DNA from: CAZIMM01 sp964540415
GTDB lineage: Bacteria > Bacillota > Clostridia > Oscillospirales > Acutalibacteraceae
DNA: 29,816 nucleotides
Assembly: GCA_964540415.1 (NCBI GenBank)
Contig: CAZIMM010000020.1
Coordinates: 1-29,816 of the forward strand
Direction of reading: 5' to 3'
Part shown: in pieces, positions 9,735-17,975 of the stretch
Layout: each line of letters opens with the position of its first letter
Numbering within the stretch: the first letter of the stretch is position 1
The notes under the pieces: model-generated
Database searches by the model: none
What the model was told of the DNA's origin: nothing
What the model saw: only the letters and a program-made list of their open reading frames with translations
Translations under genes and position numbers: made by a program

Positions 9735-11117
9735 TTGAAGTTGAAAAAAACTCTCTCAATAATAATTGTGCTGTGCCTGCTGTGCGGTCTCGTGTTCGGA
9801 GGCTGCTCCGCGGGCATAGATTCGGTTGACTCTCTGCTCGTCCCGCCCAACCCTTATGGCTCAAATTCTGCCCTGCAAACTGCTTGCAGGCGGATTCTCG
9901 GTGAGGATATCATTCTCAAAACACCTGCCTCGGGGGAATACAACTCGGCAATCACCCTTGTTGACCTTGACTCTGACGATTTGCAGGAAGCTGTCATTTT
10001 CTTTTCCGGGGCAAATGACAGTACAGGGGTTTCAATGGCTGTTCTGCGCCTGGACAACGGCGAGTGGATGCTGGTCAGACGTTTTTACGGCTCGGGCAGC
10101 GATGTCGGTTCAGTTGAGTTCCGCGACCTTGACAATGACGGGTACAGTGAAATCCTTGTCAGCTGGACTCTTTTTGAAAACCGTACAAGCAAGATGCTTT
10201 CGGTTTATTCGTCGGATTATGTTAACAACAGCTTTTCCGTTGAAATAGTCGGCAACGAGCCATACAACCTTATGCAGACAATCAATCTTTTTGACGACGG
10301 TATGTTTGAAATACTTCTCGTTTATAAGGACACCTCCGCCGCAAAGCAAAGCTGTTCGGCAAAGCTGCTGCACAAGCAGAGCGACGGAAAAATGACCCTT
10401 GTGTGCGAAACTGCGCTCGACAGCGGCATTGCATCGTTCAGCTCAATCAAGACTGACCGGGAAGAGCCGAAATCACCGTTGCGTATTTTTATTGACGCTT
10501 ATAAGGGCGAAACACAGATGATAACCGAGGTGCTTCGCTGGAACAGCGCTAAGGTCAGCTTTGACACTCCCCTGACGGACGTTGCCACCCAAACCAACAT
10601 TATCACTTTGCGCAACGGCTTGGAATCAAAGGACATCAACGGGGACGGGCTGATCGAAATCCCGGTTCAGATTTATCTGCCCGGCAGCGAAAAACTCGTG
10701 GAGGGTGTCGGAAACCTGTCCCAGCAAAGTCAGCAGCTGAGCCTGATAAGGTGGTCCAGGTTCTTTTATGACGGGCTTGTTCCGATGTCGTATGTTGCGG
10801 AAAACGCAGTCGGCGGTTTCAGCTTTTCTTTCCCGTCGGAGTGGATTGACTCCGTGACAATTACGCAGACCGATGAAGGCTGGATGTTCAGCAGCTGGAA
10901 TCAGGAAAAGAAAGAAATGGGCGATGAGCTGTTCATGCTGATTTATGCCGGCGAGGACGCGAAAAACAAGCTTTATAGCTCAGATGAATATGAGCTGCTC
11001 GCAACCGGCGATGAATACACCTATCTTGCGAGAATCACAGCCGCCGGCACGGCTTTCGGGCTGACCGGGGAGACATTGAGCAAATATATCACACCTATTC
11101 AGACACAGGGGGACTGA
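9735..11117 (+). CDS. lipoprotein with FG-GAP/calcium-loop-like repeats, unknown function
   Basis: The protein has 460 residues. It starts MKLKKTLSIIIVLCLLC and reaches a lipobox-like FGGC with Cys24, so it should be anchored to the outer face of the membrane. Three Asp-rich loops resemble the calcium-binding repeats of FG-GAP/VCBS beta-propellers: DLDSDD at 77-82, DLDNDG at 131-136 and DINGDG at 300-305. Each is followed by a hydrophobic strand. I do not recognise the family and assign no function. The TTG start is supported by GAAAGG six bases upstream. It lies 12 bases after cdaR and 3 bases before the response regulator, so it is probably co-transcribed with both. A role as an accessory to the neighbouring sensor kinase or CdaR is only inference. 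Confidence 0.85.
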   Translation: MKLKKTLSIIIVLCLLCGLVFGGCSAGIDSVDSLLVPPNPYGSNSALQTACRRILGEDIILKTPASGEYNSAITLVDLDSDDLQEAVIFFSGANDSTGVSMAVLRLDNGEWMLVRRFYGSGSDVGSVEFRDLDNDGYSEILVSWTLFENRTSKMLSVYSSDYVNNSFSVEIVGNEPYNLMQTINLFDDGMFEILLVYKDTSAAKQSCSAKLLHKQSDGKMTLVCETALDSGIASFSSIKTDREEPKSPLRIFIDAYKGETQMITEVLRWNSAKVSFDTPLTDVATQTNIITLRNGLESKDINGDGLIEIPVQIYLPGSEKLVEGVGNLSQQSQQLSLIRWSRFFYDGLVPMSYVAENAVGGFSFSFPSEWIDSVTITQTDEGWMFSSWNQEKKEMGDELFMLIYAGEDAKNKLYSSDEYELLATGDEYTYLARITAAGTAFGLTGETLSKYITPIQTQGD

Positions 11118-11120
11118 GCT

Positions 11121-11834
11121 TTGAGTTTTACAAAAAGAGCGCTTGTCGCGGAGGATGAAACGTCAATCAGAGAATTTGTGGTCATCAATTTGCAGCGCAG
11201 TGGATATGAGGTCGTTGAAGCGGCGGACGGAATCGAGGCAATCGAGCAATTCAACGCTTTTTCCGGTGAATTTGATGTCGCGCTGCTTGATATTATGATG
11301 CCGGGAACGGACGGAATTGAGGTCTGCAAACAAATCAGAGCCAAAAACAGCAACATCGGCATAATCATGCTCAGTGCGAAAACACAGGAAATGGACAAGG
11401 TTACTGCACTGCTTGTGGGCGCGGACGATTATGTCACAAAGCCGTTTTCACCCTCCGAGCTGATGGCGCGTGTTGATGCGATTTACAGGCGTGTTTCCGT
11501 TGCCCATGCCGCTCAGAGCACTGAGGTCAGCTCTCAAAGCTTGTTGAAAAGCGATGAGTTCGTGCTCGATTTGCGCAGCCGCACACTGACTAAGAGCGGA
11601 GAGCCGATTGAGCTGACTCAGGTTGAATTTCAGATTATGGAATACTTTTTGTCAAAACCGAACACTGCTCTCCAGCGTACGGACATCCTCAACAAGGTCT
11701 GGGGAGAGGATTATTTCGGTGAGGAAAAAGTCGTTGATGTCAACATACGTCGCCTGAGGCTGAAAATTGAGGATAACGCTTCAACTCCGAAGCATATCAT
11801 AACTGTTTGGGGACTTGGATATAAATGGCTGTAA
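11121..11834 (+). CDS. OmpR/PhoB-family response regulator
   Basis: This is the DNA-binding output protein of a two-component system. The 237 residues split into a receiver domain (about 1-120) and an OmpR-type winged helix (about 140-237). The receiver has the acidic pocket (ED at 11-12), the phosphorylated Asp57 in LLDIMMPG, Ser85 and the conserved Lys107 in VTKPFSP. The C-terminus carries the typical VDVNIRRLRLKIE recognition helix and ends in WGLGYKW. The start is a TTG with GGGGG eight bases upstream. The partner kinase gene overlaps its end by 10 bases. The target genes cannot be read from sequence. It belongs to the PhoP/WalR-like group in overall shape, but I would not name it more precisely. 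Confidence 0.93.
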   Translation: MSFTKRALVAEDETSIREFVVINLQRSGYEVVEAADGIEAIEQFNAFSGEFDVALLDIMMPGTDGIEVCKQIRAKNSNIGIIMLSAKTQEMDKVTALLVGADDYVTKPFSPSELMARVDAIYRRVSVAHAAQSTEVSSQSLLKSDEFVLDLRSRTLTKSGEPIELTQVEFQIMEYFLSKPNTALQRTDILNKVWGEDYFGEEKVVDVNIRRLRLKIEDNASTPKHIITVWGLGYKWL

Positions 11835-13261
11835 GGACAAAAGGCATCACGTCACGCTGGTTCCGCAATTGTTTTTGTGTTGTTGCAGCCGTGCTGTGCG
11901 TGTTTGCTTCTTTTATCATCGTTGCCGTAAGGTCGTATTATTATGACTATGTGCGGCAGACGCTTGAAACCGGAACGGGCGACCTTGTTTCAACGTACTT
12001 CGGGCTTTATCTCGGAGATTCGGACGAGACTTTTACACAGGGTGCCGTAAGCTTTGTCGAAAATTATTCCGACAGAAGCAAAATGGAAATATGGGTTATT
12101 TCGAGTGACGGCAGCGTGGCTGTGTCCTCCTCAGGATTTGAGATACCCGAGGATGTCAAAATGCCGGACTACGAGGAAGCAAAGGTTTCCGAAACGGACG
12201 TCGGCAGCTGGACGGGCAGGATTTACGGCGATGAAAAGGTTATGGCAACAACCTGCANNNNNNNNNNAAACGAAGCGGTGAGATACATCGTGTCACTGCG
12301 GAATGTTGACGGTCAGCTTGTAAAAATCGCCTTTCTGTCTTTTTCCGTGGTGATTCTGATTCTTGTCATTTTCGCTTTGACGAGTATGCTTTTCCTGCGT
12401 TCAATAGTTCGGCCGGTTCAGGCGGCAAACGACACTGCCAAAATTATCGCAAGCGGCGACCTTTCGCCGCGTATCCCGGAGTATGAAAACAACGATGAAA
12501 TCAGTGACCTTTGCAGCACAATCAACTTCATGGCATCCGAACTCGGTGAGTCTGAAAAAATGAAAAACGATTTTATTTCCACTGTATCGCATGAGTTGAG
12601 AACTCCGCTCACGGCAATCAAGGGCTGGGGCGAAACGCTTTTGCAGCTCGGCGGCGTAGACCAGGAAATGAATGCAAAGGGTATGCATGTAATCATCGAC
12701 GAATCGCAGAGATTGTCCGAAATGGTTGAGGAGCTGCTGGATTTTTCAAGGATGCAAAACGGCGATATGCGCTTGAAAATTGAAAAAATGGATGTTCTGG
12801 CGGAGCTTGACGAGGCTGTCTATATGTTCAAGGAAAGGGCAACCCGAAAGGGACTTGAGGTGATTTACAATGCGCCGACCCTGCCCGCTCCCATTCAGGG
12901 CGACCCAAACAGAATCAAGCAGGTGTTTTTGAACATTCTTGACAATTCAATCAAATATACCGACCAGGGCGGCAAGATTATCGTGCTCGCCGAGATTGAG
13001 GGCAGCACGCTCACGATTGACTGCACCGATACCGGCTGCGGCATAAAATCCGAGGACCTGCCCAGGGTCAAGGAGAAGTTTTTCAAGGCAAACGTGTCGG
13101 TCCGCGGCTCGGGCATCGGGCTTGCGGTTGCAAATGAAATTGTTCGGCTGCACAACGGTGAGCTGATTGTCTCCAGCATTTTCGGTGAGGGGACAACGGT
13201 GACTGTGATTTTGCCGATAGATCCGGTTCAGCCGGAGGAAAGAGGAACAGACGATGAGTAA
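11825..13261 (+). CDS. membrane sensor histidine kinase (contains a 10-N gap)
   Basis: This is the cognate kinase of the preceding regulator, overlapping it by 10 bases. Order of domains: membrane helix (about 15-37), extracytoplasmic sensor region (about 38-160), second helix (about 165-188), HAMP linker with SIVRPV, HisKA with the phosphorylated His256 in VSHELRTPL, and HATPase with the N box NILDNSIKYT, the G1 motif DTGCGI and the G2 motif GSGIGLA. The full length is 478 residues. Ten Ns at 12258-12267 hide about residues 145-148 of the sensor region but keep the frame. The sensor domain is not one I recognise, so the signal is unknown. Its place in a cdaA-cdaR operon suggests an envelope or osmotic signal, as inference only. 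Confidence 0.93.
   Translation: MAVRTKGITSRWFRNCFCVVAAVLCVFASFIIVAVRSYYYDYVRQTLETGTGDLVSTYFGLYLGDSDETFTQGAVSFVENYSDRSKMEIWVISSDGSVAVSSSGFEIPEDVKMPDYEEAKVSETDVGSWTGRIYGDEKVMATTCXXXXNEAVRYIVSLRNVDGQLVKIAFLSFSVVILILVIFALTSMLFLRSIVRPVQAANDTAKIIASGDLSPRIPEYENNDEISDLCSTINFMASELGESEKMKNDFISTVSHELRTPLTAIKGWGETLLQLGGVDQEMNAKGMHVIIDESQRLSEMVEELLDFSRMQNGDMRLKIEKMDVLAELDEAVYMFKERATRKGLEVIYNAPTLPAPIQGDPNRIKQVFLNILDNSIKYTDQGGKIIVLAEIEGSTLTIDCTDTGCGIKSEDLPRVKEKFFKANVSVRGSGIGLAVANEIVRLHNGELIVSSIFGEGTTVTVILPIDPVQPEERGTDDE
12258..12267. other. assembly gap (10 N) inside the histidine kinase
   Basis: Ten unknown bases in the sensor-domain coding region. The frame is the same on both sides, so the stated length is consistent with an intact gene. 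Confidence 0.95.
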
Positions 13262-14312
13262 AGTCAAGAAAGAAAAGAAATTTTATTCCGGTGTCGGCGG
13301 GGAAGCTGTCATTGAGGGAATCATGATGCGCGGCCCCAAGGGCGCGGCGCTTTCCGTGCGTATGCCCGACGGCACGATTTCAACCGAGGAAAAGCCCGTC
13401 AAACAGCTGGGCGACAAATACAAAATCCTGAAAAAGCCGTTTATCCGCGGCCCTATTGTCTATGTCGAATCAATGATATTTGCCTATAAATGCATGATGG
13501 ACGCTGCAACGAAGGCAGGGATTGACGATGACATACCCGAGGAGGAAATGTCAAAGCTCGACAAATGGTTAAGCGACCATTTCGGCCCGAAGATGATGGC
13601 TGTTCTCGGAACAATTGCGGCTGTCATCGGCTTTGCTTTGGCGTTCGGCATATTCTTTGTTCTGCCCTCAAAATCTTTTGATTTGCTGAATGACCATGTT
13701 GCAAACGGTGCTCTGGACAGATGGCGTCCCGTCATCGAGGGTGTAATGCGCATGGCGATATTTGTTGTTTACATTGCCGCGGTGTCACTCATGAAGGATA
13801 TCAAAAGGGTTTTCATGTATCACGGCGCGGAGCACAAGTGCATCTTCTGCATAGAAAATGGTCTGGAGCTGACGGTTGAAAACGTCAGAAAGCAAATTCG
13901 CTTTCATCCGAGGTGCGGCACGAGCTTCATCTTTGTGATGATAATCATAAGCGTGCTCATTTCCGCAGCCGTCAACACCGCATTCCCGCACATCAGCGAT
14001 ATCACTGCGCTCTGGATTTTGATGAAAATACTGCTTCTGCCTGTGATTATGAGCATCGGCTATGAGTTTATCCGCTTTGCCGGAAAGCATGACAATCTGT
14101 TCACAAAAATCCTTTCCGCTCCCGGACTGTGGATGCAGCGCCTGAGCACAAAAGAACCGACGGATGACATTATCGAGGTCGGCATTGCGGCGCTGAGCGC
14201 GGTGCTTTACGGATTCCCGGAGCAGGCAGCTCCGGCGGAAGAACAGCAAACATCTGCGCAGGCGGAGGAGAGCAACAGCAGTCAGCCGGCGGCGGATGGA
14301 GAAAGCATATAA
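13254..14312 (+). CDS. yqhQ: YqhQ-family membrane protein (DUF1385)
   Basis: The 352-residue protein matches the DUF1385/YqhQ family: an N-terminal GGEAVIEGIMMRGP segment, several membrane helices, and the signature HGAEHKCIFCIENG followed by RFHPRCGTSFIF. The conserved His, Glu and Cys residues could bind a metal, but the biochemical function is not established. Membrane helices lie near residues 115-140, 165-180, 222-242 and 250-270. The C-terminal tail (about 320-352) is rich in Gln, Ala and Ser and looks disordered. The ATG overlaps the kinase stop by 8 bases, with AGAGGA seven bases upstream. It precedes prmC, as in many Clostridia, where the two genes are regular neighbours. Confidence 0.9.
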   Translation: MSKVKKEKKFYSGVGGEAVIEGIMMRGPKGAALSVRMPDGTISTEEKPVKQLGDKYKILKKPFIRGPIVYVESMIFAYKCMMDAATKAGIDDDIPEEEMSKLDKWLSDHFGPKMMAVLGTIAAVIGFALAFGIFFVLPSKSFDLLNDHVANGALDRWRPVIEGVMRMAIFVVYIAAVSLMKDIKRVFMYHGAEHKCIFCIENGLELTVENVRKQIRFHPRCGTSFIFVMIIISVLISAAVNTAFPHISDITALWILMKILLLPVIMSIGYEFIRFAGKHDNLFTKILSAPGLWMQRLSTKEPTDDIIEVGIAALSAVLYGFPEQAAPAEEQQTSAQAEESNSSQPAADGESI

Positions 14313-15160
14313 TGGCAACTGTCGGAATGTCCTGTCTTAAGGCAAAACAGACTCTCGAAAAAGAGAAAATCGAAAACGCGGCGTTTGAAGCGCGTTTGCT
14401 TTGTCAAAAGGCGTTTTCGCTTGATTTGACAGCACTGAGGCTGAAGCCGGACACGCCTGTGTCGGACGAACAGCAAAAAGCCCTTGACGGCTTCGTCTCG
14501 CGCAGAATCGGCGGTGAGCCTCTCCAATACATCCTGGGCGAATGGGAGTTCATGGGGCTGGAATTCAGCGTCGGAAAAGGGGTGCTCATTCCGCGCCCGG
14601 AAACCGAGCTACTGGTTGAAGCCGCTGTCGGGGAGATGAAGGGCAAAGAAAAGCCCGTGTGCTTTGATTTGTGCGCGGGGAGCGGCTGCGTTGGGCTTTC
14701 GGTGTCTGCGTTCTGCCCTCGGTCAAAGATTTATCTTGTTGAAAAGTCCGTCGAGTCGCTTGAGTTTCTGCAAAAAAACATAAAGCGGCTCGGCAGTGCC
14801 AATACTGTCGCTGTGCAGGGAGATATTACCTCGGGCGACGGCATCAACATCGGCACGGCGGATGTGATTGTTTCAAATCCGCCTTATGTGGAAACTGCAA
14901 CGGTGCCTCTCCTTGAACGCGAGGTCTGCAGAGAGCCGTCAATGGCGCTCGACGGCGGGCAGGACGGTCTGGATTTTTACCGTGTACTGCGCCGCTGCTG
15001 GCTTTCGCGTCTGAACCCTGGCGGTTCGCTCACGGTTGAATGCGGAGAGGGGCAGGCAGCAAAGATTGTTGAAATGTTCTCCGTCTGCTTTGAAAAATCA
15101 AGTGTACTGCGCGACCTGCGAGACGTTGAACGGGTGGTTGTGTTTTCGGGTAAAATTTGA
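14312..15160 (+). CDS. prmC: peptide chain release factor N5-glutamine methyltransferase PrmC
   Basis: PrmC methylates the glutamine of the GGQ motif in release factors RF1 and RF2, using S-adenosylmethionine, which improves translation termination. The 282-residue protein has an N-terminal helical domain and a Rossmann methyltransferase domain. The SAM-binding motif I is seen as FDLCAGSGCVGLS, and the catalytic substrate-binding NPPY lies at 189-192. The ATG shares one base with the yqhQ stop (TAATG), so translation is coupled. In many bacteria prfA (RF1) is next to prmC; it is not present here. Identification is secure. Confidence 0.95.
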   Translation: MATVGMSCLKAKQTLEKEKIENAAFEARLLCQKAFSLDLTALRLKPDTPVSDEQQKALDGFVSRRIGGEPLQYILGEWEFMGLEFSVGKGVLIPRPETELLVEAAVGEMKGKEKPVCFDLCAGSGCVGLSVSAFCPRSKIYLVEKSVESLEFLQKNIKRLGSANTVAVQGDITSGDGINIGTADVIVSNPPYVETATVPLLEREVCREPSMALDGGQDGLDFYRVLRRCWLSRLNPGGSLTVECGEGQAAKIVEMFSVCFEKSSVLRDLRDVERVVVFSGKI

Positions 15161-15186
15161 CAAAACCGCTCTTTATGTAGTATCAT
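15157..15186 (+). promoter_or_regulatory. sigma-A promoter before the site-2 protease/scpAB genes
   Basis: TTGACA (15157-15162), an 18-base spacer and TATCAT (15181-15186). The perfect -35 hexamer overlaps the stop codon of prmC (15158-15160). It lies 31 bases before the ATG at 15217 and likely starts the scp operon. Confidence 0.6.
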
Positions 15187-15203
15187 ATATTATTACTGAA
15201 ATT

Positions 15204-15210
15204 GAGGAGA
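15204..15210 (+). promoter_or_regulatory. ribosome binding site fixing the site-2 protease start
   Basis: GAGGAGA lies six bases before the ATG at 15217. An in-frame TTG at 15202 would overlap this site, so the ATG is the better start. Confidence 0.7.
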
Positions 15211-15216
15211 TTTGAA

Positions 15217-15912
15217 ATGCTCAGAGACCTGCTCTCCTTCGGAAGTCTGGATTCATCCGCACGCCTGCAGCTGATCATGAATGCCTGCGTCAGGGTGTTT
15301 GTCATTTTTTGCGTGCTTCCGATTCATGAATACGCTCATGCGAGAGCGGCCTATGCTCTCGGCGACCAAACAGCAAAGCTTCAGGGCAGAATGACCCTGC
15401 AGCCCACGGCACATATCGACCCGATCGGCGCTCTGATGATATTCCTTGTCGGCTTCGGTTACGCAAAGCCGGTGCCGGTGAATATCCGCAACTTTAAAAA
15501 CCGCAAGCGCGACATGGCGCTGACCTCACTTGCCGGCCCCGTGTCAAACCTGCTCATGGCGTTTATCTCACTGCTTCTGATGAATTTTGTCGGATATGCC
15601 TTCGGTTCAGCCGGCGTAACAATTGTCGCGGTCATTTATTGGTTCTTCTTCTACTGCGCGATGATTAACATCAACCTTGCGGTGTTCAACCTCATTCCCG
15701 TGCCTCCGCTCGACGGATCAAGGATAGCAACCGCCGTTCTGCCGGACAGGATTTATTACAAAATCATGCAATATGAGCGTTATATTATGATTGCCGTTCT
15801 GATTTTGCTGTTTACCGGAATTCTCTCAGCTCCGCTTTCGTTCCTGTCGGGCATTGTGCTCAAAGGTCTCAATTTCGTTGCGGCGCTGCCGTACAGACTG
15901 TTTTTCGGGTGA
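15217..15912 (+). CDS. site-2 protease family (M50) membrane zinc metalloprotease
   Basis: This is an intramembrane metalloprotease homologue of the YwhC/M50 type, 231 residues. The zinc motif HEYAH is at 37-41, inside the first hydrophobic segment. The third ligand region appears as NLIPVPPLDG, with Asp166. About five membrane helices can be drawn. It resembles the small M50 proteins that sit beside scpAB in many Firmicutes, rather than SpoIVFB or RseP: it has no PDZ or CBS domain. Its substrate is unknown. The stop overlaps the scpA start by four bases (GTGA), so expression is coupled to the segregation proteins, although no direct functional link is shown. Confidence 0.9.
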   Translation: MLRDLLSFGSLDSSARLQLIMNACVRVFVIFCVLPIHEYAHARAAYALGDQTAKLQGRMTLQPTAHIDPIGALMIFLVGFGYAKPVPVNIRNFKNRKRDMALTSLAGPVSNLLMAFISLLLMNFVGYAFGSAGVTIVAVIYWFFFYCAMININLAVFNLIPVPPLDGSRIATAVLPDRIYYKIMQYERYIMIAVLILLFTGILSAPLSFLSGIVLKGLNFVAALPYRLFFG

Positions 15913-16634
15913 TTGTTTTGGACAGACCTCTTTATAAAATTGAAAACTTCGAGGGGCCGCTCGACCTGCTTCTGTTTCTCATCAGCAAGCACAAGTTCAG
16001 CATCAACGATGTGCCGATTCTTGAGCTTGTCGGACAGTATATTGAATATGTCCGCATGATGCAGGATGAAAACATGGAAATTGCCAGCGAATTTCTCGAA
16101 ATGGCGGCACGTTTGGTTTACATCAAAACCGTGTCCCTGCTGCCCGTTCACGATGAGGCGGACAAGCTCACGGGCGAGCTTCGCGGAGAACTGTCGGAGT
16201 ATCAGGACTGCCAGATAATGGCTGGCAAGCTTGCAAAGCAGGCAAACGGCTTTGATATGATGACAAAAAGCCCCGAAAAAATCGAGGCTGATATGACCTA
16301 CACCCGCACGCATCCTCCGGAAACTCTGCTCAAGGCGTATCTTTCGGCTGTCGGCAAGCGTATGCGCAGACTGCCGCCGCCCGTTGAAGCGTTTTCGGGC
16401 ATTGTTGCAAAAAAAATCGTTTCCGTCGGCTCCAGAATTCAGTTTATCATCGGCAGGATGATTTTCGGCAAAAAATACAGCGTCGTGAATCTTTTTGAAA
16501 CCTCTGCCTCGCGCTCGGAAATGGTTGCAACCTTTCTTGCAATACTCTCTCTGATTAAGGAAAGAAAAATTTATCTTGACGGCGCCGGTGAAGGTGCGAG
16601 CATAGAGCTTTTGGGGGACGGTGAAGCAATTTGA
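15909..16634 (+). CDS. scpA: segregation and condensation protein A (kleisin)
   Basis: ScpA is the kleisin that bridges the Smc dimer and binds ScpB in the Smc-ScpAB condensin needed for chromosome segregation. The protein is 241 residues, normal for the family. The N-terminal signature FEGPLDLLLFLI is clear near residue 14, followed by a middle segment with EMAARLVYIKTVSLLP. The C-terminal winged helix that contacts Smc covers about 160-235. The start is GTG at 15909, overlapping the preceding stop; no good Shine-Dalgarno site is visible, so it probably relies on coupling. A TTG three codons later is an alternative. scpB follows directly. Confidence 0.95.
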   Translation: MIVLDRPLYKIENFEGPLDLLLFLISKHKFSINDVPILELVGQYIEYVRMMQDENMEIASEFLEMAARLVYIKTVSLLPVHDEADKLTGELRGELSEYQDCQIMAGKLAKQANGFDMMTKSPEKIEADMTYTRTHPPETLLKAYLSAVGKRMRRLPPPVEAFSGIVAKKIVSVGSRIQFIIGRMIFGKKYSVVNLFETSASRSEMVATFLAILSLIKERKIYLDGAGEGASIELLGDGEAI

Positions 16635-17242
16635 ACGTGAAGGAAATGCAGGCGGCGGTTGAAGCGGTGCTTTTCGCATCGGGTGAGCCTGTGGAAATAT
16701 CAAGGCTTTCGGAGGTTCTGGAGGCGGACAGCGAGCAGCTTGTGAGCATTGCCGAAAACATTGCCGCAATGCTTGACGAAAACGGCAGCGGACTTTGTCT
16801 CCTCAGGCTCGGAGATACCTTGCAGCTGTGCTCGCGCAGTGAATATGCGCCTTACATCAGAAGCATTCTCGATTTGAAGCGCAACACCCCTTTGTCCTCA
16901 GCCGCGTTCGAGGTGCTCGCAATTGTGGCATATAATCAGCCGGTTACAAAATCGTTCATCGAGCACGTCAGAGGTGTTGACTGCTCAGCTGTTATTTCAA
17001 CGCTCAGCCTGCGGGGCCTCATCGAGGAAAAGGGCAGACTCGATCTTCCGGGCAGACCCTTGCTTTACGGCACAACGCCGGACTTCCTGCGGTGCTTCTG
17101 CGTGTCAGACCTGGACGAGCTTCCGCCGCTGCCGGAAAAGACACAGGAGCAGGCAATTGAAACCTCCGAAATGGAGGCTTTGCCGGAGCAGAGCGGAGAG
17201 GTAGCAAAAGAACAGGCTGAGGAGAACCGGGTCGGCGAATAA
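16631..17242 (+). CDS. scpB: segregation and condensation protein B
   Basis: ScpB dimers bind the middle of ScpA and complete the bacterial condensin. The 203-residue protein contains two winged helices (about 1-85 and 90-165). The family signature is intact: TPLSSAAFEVLAIVAYNQP, then IEHVRGVDCSAVISTL, then GRLDLPGRPLLYGTT. The C-terminal 40 residues are Glu- and Gln-rich and probably disordered. The TTG at 16631 overlaps the scpA stop as TTGA; GGGGGA lies 12 bases upstream, which is long, so coupling is likely. GTG at 16637 and ATG at 16646 are alternative starts and would remove only a few residues. Confidence 0.94.
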   Translation: MNVKEMQAAVEAVLFASGEPVEISRLSEVLEADSEQLVSIAENIAAMLDENGSGLCLLRLGDTLQLCSRSEYAPYIRSILDLKRNTPLSSAAFEVLAIVAYNQPVTKSFIEHVRGVDCSAVISTLSLRGLIEEKGRLDLPGRPLLYGTTPDFLRCFCVSDLDELPPLPEKTQEQAIETSEMEALPEQSGEVAKEQAEENRVGE

Positions 17243-17267
17243 ACACAGAGTAAAGAGGTGGTAAACC

Positions 17268-17975
17268 GTGACGGCTTTATACATCATTCTCGGCATAATC
17301 GCTTTTTTCATCATATTACTCAGCATCCGTGTTACGGTGGTCATGGATTACCATGATTCGTTCCTTCTTGAAGTGAAATGGCTGTTTCTGAAGTACACGA
17401 TTTATCCGAACGACAGGGAAAAGAAACCCAAAAAAGAGAAGAAGAAAAAAGAAAAGCCCGTAAAGGAGCAACCGGCGGCAGCTGCGCCTAAGGAACCTGC
17501 CGCAAAGAAGGACAATATAATTGTTGCATTCTATAAAAACCAGGGCTTTGACGCAACCCTTCAGCTGCTCCGGGACACCGTGAAGGCAATCAACGGCATG
17601 TTCGGAAGCATATTTAGCCACTTTATTTTCCGGGAGCTTTACCTGTTCATCACCGCCGGCTCTGCAGATGCTGCGCAGACGGCTGTCAATTACGGTAAGC
17701 TCTGCGCCGAAGTCTTTCCCGCAATGGGATTGATTTGCAGCAAGGCAAAGGTGAAAAAATATGATGTCGGGGTGATGCCGAATTTCTTTTCACCCACCAA
17801 AAGCGCCGTGTTTCGGGCAATAATATCCATACGCCCGATATTCATGATAAACGCGGCTGTTGTTCTCGGCATAAAATTGCTGTTCAAAGTGGTTATCAAG
17901 CTGCTTCGGAATAAAACACAAATGAAAAAAGAGGCGGAAAATTCTCCGCCGATTAAGGAGGAAACAACAGTATGA
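17268..17975 (+). CDS. DUF2953-type membrane-anchored protein
   Basis: The 235-residue protein has one N-terminal membrane helix (about 4-20), a lysine-rich linker at 51-81 including the run EKKPKKEKKKKEK and an Ala/Pro stretch, and then an alpha/beta domain with a second hydrophobic segment near 190-210. The layout and the pairing with ytfJ match the DUF2953 proteins of sporulating Clostridia. The molecular function of DUF2953 is not known. The GTG start has AGAGGTGG six bases upstream, a strong site. The last codons overlap the ytfJ start (ATGA), so the two proteins are probably made together. A role in spore formation or germination is inferred from that partner only. Confidence 0.75.
   Translation: MTALYIILGIIAFFIILLSIRVTVVMDYHDSFLLEVKWLFLKYTIYPNDREKKPKKEKKKKEKPVKEQPAAAAPKEPAAKKDNIIVAFYKNQGFDATLQLLRDTVKAINGMFGSIFSHFIFRELYLFITAGSADAAQTAVNYGKLCAEVFPAMGLICSKAKVKKYDVGVMPNFFSPTKSAVFRAIISIRPIFMINAAVVLGIKLLFKVVIKLLRNKTQMKKEAENSPPIKEETTV

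Noticed and set aside
15780..16769. 329-codon minus-strand frame opposite the site-2 protease, scpA and scpB
   Set aside because: The plus-strand genes carry clear family signatures; the antisense product is low-complexity and has no known domain.
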